Of a DNA stretch of 21,780 bases, positions 1-6,528 are shown piece by piece. Origin of the DNA: JBHEPS01 sp046261635. Lineage in GTDB: Bacteria > Acidobacteriota > Thermoanaerobaculia > Gp7-AA8. Made by a program: the position numbers and the translations under genes. The DNA lies in NCBI GenBank assembly GCA_046261635.1, contig JBHEOL010000025.1:1-21780 (forward strand), in the 5' to 3' direction. Numbering within the stretch: the stretch's first letter is position 1; the number at the start of each line of letters is the position of its first letter. Under the pieces are notes generated by a model. That model did no database searches, was not told the origin of the DNA, and worked only from the letters and a program-made list of their open reading frames with translations.

Positions 1-729
1 CTCCGAGCCGAGCTCGAGCTTCTCCGCGACCTCGGCTTCACCCACCTCGATCTCAGCCGCGCCGCAGCGAACAGGTCCGCGGAGGTGCTTCACGATGCTC
101 CTGTCGGTGGCGATCCCTCCCTCTCCGAACGGCTGTTGAGCGGCCTTCCTGAGCCTGCCGACATCGCCGCGATCGAGTCGATGGAGGTCCTCGAGGCGGC
201 AGCAAAACGGTGTGTCCGCTGCCGCCTGTCCGAGACGCGCACCCAGGTCGTGTTCGGAAGCGGCAATCCATCCGCCGATCTGATGTTCGTCGGCGAGGCG
301 CCTGGCCGAGACGAGGACCTCGAGGGATATCCTTTCGTCGGCCGCGCCGGCAAGCTTCTGACCGACATCATCGGAGCCATGAAGCTGAGTCGGGACGATG
401 TCTACATCGCCAACGTCATCAAGTCGCGGCCTCCGGGAAACCGCAATCCCGAGCCGGACGAGATGGAGGCATGCAGGCCGTGGATCGACCGGCAGATCGA
501 CCTGGTGAGCCCGAAAGTCATCGTCACGCTCGGCAGGTTCGCGGCCCAGGGCCTGCTTGCCCGCGCGGTCGCGATCTCTTCCATTCGTGGAGAGTGGCAG
601 GGGTTCAGGAACGGGATCCGGGTCATGCCGACCTACCATCCGGCTTACCTGCTGCGGAACCCCTCGGCGAAGAAGGACGTCTGGCTCGACATGAAGAAGG
701 TGATGTCCGAGCTCGGCATCGCCGTCTGA
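1..729 (+). CDS. udg: Family 4 (Fe-S type) uracil-DNA glycosylase, 5'-partial
   Basis: Removes uracil from DNA at the start of base-excision repair. The reading frame is open from base 1, so the gene begins upstream; a GTG at 85 could be called as a start, but the in-frame residues before it (LRAELELLRDLGFTHLDL) look like the usual N-terminal helix of these proteins. Numbering codons from base 1, the family 4 signatures are GEAPGRDEDLEGYPFVGRAG, RPPGNRNPEPDE and the C-terminal HPAYLLRNP. Three of the four expected iron-sulfur ligands are present: Cys71, Cys74 and Cys158. The third position is Ser142 (KSRPP where relatives have KCRPP). The spacings 71 to 142 and 142 to 158 equal those I recall between C13, C84 and C100 of the Thermus thermophilus enzyme, so the alignment is firm. 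The stop is 40 bp before priA on the same strand. Confidence 0.93.
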   Translation, partial: LRAELELLRDLGFTHLDLSRAAANRSAEVLHDAPVGGDPSLSERLLSGLPEPADIAAIESMEVLEAAAKRCVRCRLSETRTQVVFGSGNPSADLMFVGEAPGRDEDLEGYPFVGRAGKLLTDIIGAMKLSRDDVYIANVIKSRPPGNRNPEPDEMEACRPWIDRQIDLVSPKVIVTLGRFAAQGLLARAVAISSIRGEWQGFRNGIRVMPTYHPAYLLRNPSAKKDVWLDMKKVMSELGIAV

Positions 730-754
730 TCCCTCTCTTTCGGGACCGTTCGGA

Positions 755-760
755 TACACT
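755..760 (+). promoter_or_regulatory. -10-like hexamer TACACT just before priA
   Basis: TACACT ends 9 nt before the priA ATG and no Shine-Dalgarno lies between. No good -35 is visible at 16-18 bp. The same TACACTCCC string precedes recJ at the same place. If used, transcription would start at or within a few nt of the ATG. Inferred from position and recurrence only. Confidence 0.35.
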
Positions 761-769
761 CCCGCGCGA

Positions 770-3205
770 ATGACTCGCGGCATCTCACCATTCGTCGAAG
801 TGGCGGTTCCTCTCGGCGTCCACGGCGTATTCACTTACTCGGTTCCGGAAGAACTTCGGGACGATGTGAGGCTCGGAAGCCGCGTCGAGGTTCCCTACGG
901 GGCGCGAATGACGACGGGGTTCGTCACGGCGCTTCTGGACAAGGCCGCGATCGATCCGAAGAGGATCCGCCCGATCCGCAACGTCCTCGACGACGAGGAA
1001 CCCGCGCTGCTGCCGGAGATCATCGAGCTCTGTCGTCAGGCGTCGGCCTACTACATCGCCCCGTTCGGCGAGATGCTTCGTGCAGCTCTTCCGCCGAACA
1101 TGTCGTCGAGAGGTCGTCGTCGCGCCGAGGCGCCTGACGGCGCTTCGGCGTTCGAGGCGGCTCTGGCGCAGGGCACGGTTCTCGGGCACGATCGAATGCT
1201 GTTCGACCGGATCGCCGGGGGAGAGCACGATCTCGATCGCGCGGCAGCCTCGATCCGCGGCGCGAGAGCCTCGCTCTCGCGGCTGCGCGATTCGGGCGTC
1301 GTCCGTGTGACCGACGAAGTCACCGATGCCCGGGGTGTCCGCTACGACCGTTTCGTGAGGCTCCGGATCGTGCCGGAGACGCCGACGGCGCGGCAGCGCC
1401 AGGTTCTGGAGATGCTCGAGGCGCGCGGAGGCGAAGCGGCGCTGAAAGTACTCGTCGCCGAGGGAGCGAGTCCCTCCTCGATCGAGTCTCTCACGAAGAA
1501 AGGCGCTCTCGAGATCGAGAAACGCGCGCGCCGCCACACGATGGATCCCTTCCTTTCGGACATGACGGGGCACCCAGTGGGTGAGCTCGAATATTCGGAT
1601 CAGCAGAGCGAGGCGATCGAGCGGATCCGCGCTTCGCTCGACCGTTTCGCTCCATTCCTTCTTCAGGGCATCACCGGAAGCGGCAAGACGGAGGTTTACA
1701 TCGAACTGATGCGAGAGGTCGTTCGCCGAGGGAGGCAGGCGATCCTTCTCGTTCCCGAGATCGCGCTCACTCCCGTGTTCGCATCGCGTTTGATGGAACG
1801 GTTCGGAGACCGGATCGCCATTCTCCACAGCGGGTTGAGCGCGAGTGAAAAATACGACCAGTGGTGGCGCGCCCGAAGAGGAGAGGTCGACGTCGCGATC
1901 GGGCCTCGCTCGGCGATCTTCACTCCCTTTCAGCGACTCGGCCTTCTCGTGGTGGATGAAGAGGGCGACTCGGCGTACAAGCAGGAGGAATCGCCGCGGT
2001 ACAACGGCCGCGACCTCGCCGTTCTCCGCTCCAGCATTCTCGGCATCCCCGTCGTCCTCGGGTCGGCGACCCCCTCCCTCGAGTCGCGCTACAACGTCGA
2101 GCGCGGCCGGTACCAGATGATCCGGATGGAGCGGCGGGTCGAGGAGCGGGCCCTCCCTCAGGTGGAGGTCGTCGACATCCGCAAGGAGCGCGGAGAAAAG
2201 GAGGATCGCGGGCTCGTGATCTTCAGTGATCGACTGCGCGAAGAGCTCGGGCGCGTCTTCGCGGCGGGGGAGCAGGCGATCGTGCTGATCAATCGCCGCG
2301 GCTATGCTCCCTTTCTTCTCTGCCGCGAGTGCGAAAACGATTTCCGCTGCCGCGACTGCAGCGTCACCTTCACCGTTCATCGGCGAGTCGGTCAGCTCAT
2401 CTGCCACTACTGCGGCCTCAAGCGCCCGATTCCGGCCAACTGCCCACTCTGTAACGGGGAGGTGCTGCAGCCGATCGGGTATGGGACCGAGAAGGTCGAG
2501 GAGAGGTTTCGCCGCTACTTCCCCGATGTCCCTGCCGAGGTCCTCGATCGCGACGCAATCCGGAAGAGGGGAGAGATCGTCCGCATTCTCGGACGATTCC
2601 GGGCCGGTGACACCAGGGCGCTGATCGGCACGCAGATGATCAGCAAGGGTCACCACTTTCCGCGCGTCACCCTCACGGCCGTCATCAACGCCGACTCGAT
2701 CCTGGGCTACCCCGACTTCCGCTCCGCCGAGAAGACGTTCTACCTGTTGACGCAGGTCGCCGGACGCTCAGGACGCGGCGAGATCCCCGGTAAGGTCGTC
2801 ATCCAGTCGGCCTATCCGGATCATTACGCCATCCAGCACGCGATCCGTCACGACTACGAGAGTTTCTTTCAGGACGAGATGGAGTTCCGTGGAAAGTTTC
2901 ACTATCCACCGGTGACGTCGATGATCGCGATCGTCTTCCGGGGAGAGGATCTCAATGCGGTGGAGCGCGCAGCGGCCAAGGGAGGGGAGCTTCTCGAGAA
3001 GGCCACGAAGGGAATCGCCGGGGTCCGCATGCAGGGGCCGGCGCCCGCGCCTCTCTCGCGGATCAAGGGCGTTCACAGATACCAGATTCTTCTCCGCGCG
3101 CAGAACAGAATGGCCCTGCGACGCGCGGTCGAATCGGCAATCCTCGACAACAAGCATCGGGGGGCCGAAGTCGTCATCGACGTCGATCCGATCAACATTC
3201 TCTGA
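770..3205 (+). CDS. priA: Primosomal replication-restart helicase PriA
   Basis: PriA recognises stalled or repaired forks and reloads the replicative helicase. The 811 residues are somewhat longer than E. coli PriA (about 730). The order is an N-terminal 3'-end DNA-binding domain (VEVAVP, VPYGARMTTGFV), a winged-helix region, helicase lobe 1 with Walker A GITGSGKT (300-307), a zinc-binding insertion with all eight cysteines (CREC, CRDC, CHYC, CPLC), helicase lobe 2 (GTQMISKGHHFP, QVAGRSGRG), and the typical C-terminus ending VVIDVDPINIL. The Walker B/DEAH motif reads DEEGDSAYKQ (396-405); E. coli has DEEHDSSYKQ, so the His is Gly. The ATG at 770 gives the expected N-terminus but lacks a Shine-Dalgarno. 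The stop is 1 bp from the stop of the convergent minus-strand gene. Confidence 0.97.
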   Translation: MTRGISPFVEVAVPLGVHGVFTYSVPEELRDDVRLGSRVEVPYGARMTTGFVTALLDKAAIDPKRIRPIRNVLDDEEPALLPEIIELCRQASAYYIAPFGEMLRAALPPNMSSRGRRRAEAPDGASAFEAALAQGTVLGHDRMLFDRIAGGEHDLDRAAASIRGARASLSRLRDSGVVRVTDEVTDARGVRYDRFVRLRIVPETPTARQRQVLEMLEARGGEAALKVLVAEGASPSSIESLTKKGALEIEKRARRHTMDPFLSDMTGHPVGELEYSDQQSEAIERIRASLDRFAPFLLQGITGSGKTEVYIELMREVVRRGRQAILLVPEIALTPVFASRLMERFGDRIAILHSGLSASEKYDQWWRARRGEVDVAIGPRSAIFTPFQRLGLLVVDEEGDSAYKQEESPRYNGRDLAVLRSSILGIPVVLGSATPSLESRYNVERGRYQMIRMERRVEERALPQVEVVDIRKERGEKEDRGLVIFSDRLREELGRVFAAGEQAIVLINRRGYAPFLLCRECENDFRCRDCSVTFTVHRRVGQLICHYCGLKRPIPANCPLCNGEVLQPIGYGTEKVEERFRRYFPDVPAEVLDRDAIRKRGEIVRILGRFRAGDTRALIGTQMISKGHHFPRVTLTAVINADSILGYPDFRSAEKTFYLLTQVAGRSGRGEIPGKVVIQSAYPDHYAIQHAIRHDYESFFQDEMEFRGKFHYPPVTSMIAIVFRGEDLNAVERAAAKGGELLEKATKGIAGVRMQGPAPAPLSRIKGVHRYQILLRAQNRMALRRAVESAILDNKHRGAEVVIDVDPINIL

Positions 3206-3206
3206 A

Positions 3207-3704
3207 TCAGGTGATCGGAAGGTCGATCGGGAGATGCTCCCGGTCGGAGGTGTCGAGAACTTCCCACCAGATGCCGGCGTCGAACTTGACCAGCGTGTCG
3301 AGCGCGACGTCGAGCGAATAGCCCGCGGCAAGGACTGCCTGCCAGAGCGGCTCCCAGCGCGACTGGTCGAATCGATTCGACGGCCCGCAGACGCCCCAGG
3401 TCGAGCGATCGATCGCCCGGAGGTTCTCCACGAGCTTGTCCAGAGCCAGCTGAATGCGAACCGAGGGAGCAGCGGCGGAGTGCGAGGGCCGCGCCTTGGC
3501 GAGCTCGCCCGCCCGATCCAGCCAGAGGGCCGCCGCGGTGACCCGCTCTTCCGCGCGCTGGCGGACTTCCGGGGAAATTCCGTCAGAATCGAGCACGTCG
3601 AGCGCCACCGTGGCCCGTTTCCGGAGCACCACATCCACCCGCCGGATCAATTCCTCGGGTGTGGGAATGTGGCGCATCGCGCGCCGGGGCTCGGTGTTGT
3701 CCAT
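3207..3704 (-). CDS. Hypothetical protein, divergent from accA
   Basis: A 165-residue protein of no family I recognise. It fills the only long stretch without a plus-strand gene, and its codons are strongly G/C at third positions, which supports real coding. Start chosen at the ATG at 3704 (MDNTEPRRAM), with GAGG a few bases upstream; an ATG at 3677 (MRHIPTPEEL) is the alternative, and the frame also stays open further upstream through the accA promoter. No signal peptide or membrane segment is visible. It looks mostly helical and basic in the N-terminal half, with an aromatic C-terminal segment (RWEPLWQAVLAAGYSLD, FDAGIWWEVLD). It converges on priA with 1 bp between stop codons and diverges from accA over 76 bp, so the two could share an operator. 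Confidence 0.7.
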   Translation of the reverse strand: MDNTEPRRAMRHIPTPEELIRRVDVVLRKRATVALDVLDSDGISPEVRQRAEERVTAAALWLDRAGELAKARPSHSAAAPSVRIQLALDKLVENLRAIDRSTWGVCGPSNRFDQSRWEPLWQAVLAAGYSLDVALDTLVKFDAGIWWEVLDTSDREHLPIDLPIT

Positions 3705-3714
3705 CACGCCTCGT

Positions 3715-3746
3715 AAATCGTGCAAATCATGCCGTTGCAGCATTTG
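3715..3746. promoter_or_regulatory. Operator-like repeats in the accA / hypothetical spacer
   Basis: Two abutting 9-mers, AAATCGTGC (3715-3723) and AAATCATGC (3724-3732), differ at one base. CAAATCATGC (3723-3732) also forms an imperfect inverted repeat (8 of 10) with GCAGCATTTG (3737-3746) across a 4-bp loop. The right arm overlaps the accA -35 element. This AT-richer patch between divergent genes is where a repressor site would be expected; the binding protein is unknown. Confidence 0.45.
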
Positions 3747-3773
3747 ACCGCCCGCGGACCCTTCTGCTAGTTT
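3744..3773 (+). promoter_or_regulatory. sigma70-type promoter for accA, probably leaderless
   Basis: TTGACC (3744-3749), an 18-bp spacer and TAGTTT (3768-3773) sit directly before the GTG at 3781. Only 7 nt separate the -10 from the start codon, so transcription should begin at or next to the GTG. An in-frame TGA at 3745, with no other start codon before 3781, fixes the gene start. Confidence 0.6.
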
Positions 3774-3780
3774 CCCCCGC

Positions 3781-4731
3781 GTGAGGAGCGATCCCAACCA
3801 GTTCGAGCAGCCCATCCAGGAGCTGCGCCGCCAGATCGAGGACCTCGGCTCCTCCGGGGAACCAGGCGCCGTCGCCCGGATCGACGAACTGCAGCGGCAG
3901 CTTAACAGAATGGCCGAAGACGTCTATTCGAGCCTCTCTCCCTGGCAGAAGACCCTCGTCGCCCGCAATCCGGGGCGTCCGTACACCCTTGACTTCGTCG
4001 CTCATCTTTTCGAGGATTTCGTCGAGGTCCATGGCGACCGGAAGTTCGGCGACGACCACGCGATCGTGTCCGGCCTGGCCCGGTTCGACGGAAAACCGTG
4101 CGTGGTCATCGGCCACCAGAAGGGCCGCGACACCCGCGAAAAGGTCCTCCGGAACTTCGGGATGCCGCGACCCGAGGGGTACCGCAAGGCGCTTCGCGTG
4201 ATGCAGATGGCCGAGAAGTTCCGCCGTCCGATCTTCTGCTTCATCGATACTCCCGGCGCCTACCCGGGCCTCGGGGCCGAGGAGCGGGGGCAGGCGGAAG
4301 CGATCGCGCTGAACCTGCGCGAGATGGCCGGCCTGACCGTTCCCGTGATCGTCACCGTGACGGGCGAGGGGGGAAGCGGCGGCGCTCTCGCGCTCGGGGT
4401 CGGCGACCGGATCTTCATGCTCGAGCACGCGGTCTACTCGGTCATCTCCCCGGAAGGTTGCGCCGCAATTTTGTGGAAGAACCCCTCGGCTGCTCAGGAC
4501 GCCGCCGCCGCGATGAAGATCACTGCCCGCGATCTCAAAGAGCTCGGAATCATCGACGAGGTCGTCCCGGAGCCGAGAGGGGGCGCGCACGCCGACGTCC
4601 CGGAAGCGGCAGCGCTGTTGCGCCCTTACCTTTCGCGCGCTCTGAAGGAGCTGAGCAGGATCAAGCCGGCGCAGCTCCCGGAGGAACGCTACAGGAAGTT
4701 CCGCCGCATGGGCGTCTTCGAGAAGGTCTGA
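3781..4731 (+). CDS. accA: Acetyl-CoA carboxylase carboxyltransferase subunit alpha
   Basis: AccA with AccD transfers the carboxyl group from carboxybiotin to acetyl-CoA, making malonyl-CoA for fatty-acid synthesis in the cytoplasm. At 316 residues it matches E. coli AccA (319). The N-terminus (FEQPIQELRRQIEDL) aligns with the E. coli start (FEQPIAELEAKIDSL), confirming the GTG. Further signatures are HGDRKFGDD, GHQKGRDTREK, DTPGAYPGLGAEERGQ, GEGGSGGALALG and SPEGCAAILWK. accD is not in the window. The gene has its own promoter and a candidate operator upstream, so it is likely transcribed apart from priA. recJ follows after 69 bp. Confidence 0.97.
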   Translation: MRSDPNQFEQPIQELRRQIEDLGSSGEPGAVARIDELQRQLNRMAEDVYSSLSPWQKTLVARNPGRPYTLDFVAHLFEDFVEVHGDRKFGDDHAIVSGLARFDGKPCVVIGHQKGRDTREKVLRNFGMPRPEGYRKALRVMQMAEKFRRPIFCFIDTPGAYPGLGAEERGQAEAIALNLREMAGLTVPVIVTVTGEGGSGGALALGVGDRIFMLEHAVYSVISPEGCAAILWKNPSAAQDAAAAMKITARDLKELGIIDEVVPEPRGGAHADVPEAAALLRPYLSRALKELSRIKPAQLPEERYRKFRRMGVFEKV

Positions 4732-4787
4732 TCCACCGGGAGTGGAGTCGGCCTTCCTCAGGCGCGTCCACCTCCACTTCGCTGAGC

Positions 4788-4793
4788 TACACT
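4788..4793 (+). promoter_or_regulatory. -10-like hexamer TACACT just before recJ
   Basis: TACACT ends 7 nt before the recJ ATG with no Shine-Dalgarno between, the same arrangement as at priA and accA. No clear -35 hexamer is visible. Suggests a leaderless start; inferred from position only. Confidence 0.35.
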
Positions 4794-4800
4794 CCCTTCG

Positions 4801-6528
4801 ATGCCCATCCACGACCGCTGGCTCCTCGAGCCGAGTGCCCCGGAGTCCGAGGCCCTTCCCGTGGCCGCTCTGCTGCGCCCTCTATTCGCGCGGCGGGGAG
4901 TGAGATCGGCGACTGAGCTCGAATCGTTCTGCGATCCCCGCCTCGAGGATCTCCACGACCCGGCCGGAATCGCCGGGATGGATCTGGCGGCCGAGCGCAT
5001 TCTTCGCGCGGTACGCGATCGCGAGTCGATTCTGATCTACGGCGACTACGACGTCGACGGCGTGACTTCGATCGTCATGCTCCGGGCCGTGCTTCGGGCG
5101 CTGGGAGGGGAGGTCGACTTCGTAATCCCTCACAGGCTTTTCGACGGCTACGGGCTGAAGAGCGAGGTCCTCGACCGGGTGCTGGCGGAGAAAGCGGTCC
5201 GGCTCGTGATCACGGTCGACTGCGGAATCACGTCGGTCGACCCGGTTGCCCGCGCCATCGAGCAGGGAATCGACGTGATCGTGACCGACCACCACTTGCC
5301 GCCGGAGTTGCTTCCCGAAGCTGCGGCCGTGCTGAATCCGAGGCAACCCGGGTGCACGTATCCCTACAAGGACCTCGCGGGTGTCGGGGTCGCGTTCAAG
5401 CTCTGCTGCGAATTGCTGCGGCGGGCGGGCCACGGCATGTCGATCTCCTCGCTCGTGAAAATCGCGGCGATCGGGACCATCGCGGACGTGGCTCCGCTCA
5501 CGGGTGAGAATCGCGCCCTGGTGAGAATGGGGCTCGCGGGGCTTGCCGATCCGCGAAACCCCGGCCTCAGGGCGCTTCTCCGCGAACTCGGACTTCTCGG
5601 CAGGCCCCTTCGGGCGAGCGACGTCGGCTTCAAGATCGGGCCGCGGATCAATGCGGCCGGAAGGCTGGCCTCGGCGAATACCGCGATCGACCTGTTCGAC
5701 GCGCGAACCGAGGCTGAGGCTGCACCGCTCGTCGCGCAGCTCGAGCAGATGAACCGGCAGCGACGCACAATCGAAGGTCAGGTCATGGACGAGGCCGAGC
5801 GCGCCGTCGAGGCGCTGGGAGAGCTTCCCCGAATCCTCGTGCTCTGGGGCGAGGGGTGGCACAAGGGGGTGGTCGGCCTGTGCGCGGGACGGCTGGCAAG
5901 GAAATACCACCGACCGACACTGGTGATCTCGAAACAGGGGGACGAGTGCGTCGGGTCCGGGCGCAGCATTCCGACGATCGATCTCCACGGAGAGCTGTCC
6001 GCGATGGGCGGCCTCTTCACGAAGTTCGGTGGCCATGCGTTCGCCTGCGGCTTTTCGCTCGACGTCGGCTCGCTCGCCGAGCTCCGCTCGCGGCTGGAAA
6101 AGAGCCTGGCAGCGGCCGACGCGTCTCGCTTCGTTCAAACGCTCGCACTCGACGCCGAGCTGGAGTTGTCCGCACTCGATTCCGCCTTCACGGAAGACCA
6201 CGACCGGCTCGAGCCCTTCGGTCAGGAAAACCGGCAGCCGGCGTTCCTCGCTCGGGGGGTGACGGTCGACGAAATCAGGGAGTTTTCCCCCGGCTGCAAT
6301 CGTTTGACGATGAAACAGGCTTCCCGGCGGGCGACGGCAATCAGCTGGCCTTCAACTTCCGGCGCCCTCGAGACCATTCTTCGGAAAGGAGGCGAGCTCG
6401 ATCTGGTGTTTCATCTCGCGCCCGACCGCTATGACGGGCATCGTCTCGAGATCGTCGATGCCGCTGTCTCCGGGGAGGCTCCGCTGGAGCTCACCGCCTC
6501 TGCCGACCGCACATGGTTCGAAGCGTAA
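4801..6528 (+). CDS. recJ: Single-stranded-DNA-specific 5'-3' exonuclease RecJ
   Basis: RecJ degrades single-stranded DNA 5' to 3' in recombination and mismatch repair. It has 575 residues, the normal size. DHH motifs are GDYDVDGV (81-88), VDCGI (139-143), TDHH (162-165) and IAAIGTIADVAPL, followed by RINAAGR and the DHHA1 motif GGHAFACGFS (from 410). The C-terminal OB-fold is disturbed: residues 506-520 (QASRRATAISWPSTS) do not look like RecJ, while the frame one base earlier over the same DNA reads GFPAGDGNQLAFNF, and family-like sequence resumes at LETILRKGGELDLVF. This suggests a base missing near 6313-6318 and a base gained near 6360, by mutation or sequencing error. The end overlaps the next gene by 16 nt. 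Confidence 0.93.
   Translation: MPIHDRWLLEPSAPESEALPVAALLRPLFARRGVRSATELESFCDPRLEDLHDPAGIAGMDLAAERILRAVRDRESILIYGDYDVDGVTSIVMLRAVLRALGGEVDFVIPHRLFDGYGLKSEVLDRVLAEKAVRLVITVDCGITSVDPVARAIEQGIDVIVTDHHLPPELLPEAAAVLNPRQPGCTYPYKDLAGVGVAFKLCCELLRRAGHGMSISSLVKIAAIGTIADVAPLTGENRALVRMGLAGLADPRNPGLRALLRELGLLGRPLRASDVGFKIGPRINAAGRLASANTAIDLFDARTEAEAAPLVAQLEQMNRQRRTIEGQVMDEAERAVEALGELPRILVLWGEGWHKGVVGLCAGRLARKYHRPTLVISKQGDECVGSGRSIPTIDLHGELSAMGGLFTKFGGHAFACGFSLDVGSLAELRSRLEKSLAAADASRFVQTLALDAELELSALDSAFTEDHDRLEPFGQENRQPAFLARGVTVDEIREFSPGCNRLTMKQASRRATAISWPSTSGALETILRKGGELDLVFHLAPDRYDGHRLEIVDAAVSGEAPLELTASADRTWFEA

Noticed and set aside
2955..3716. A plus-strand frame across the priA end and the minus-strand gene
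   Set aside because: Arg/Pro-rich without family features; it overlaps the end of priA, and the minus-strand frame has better codon use.
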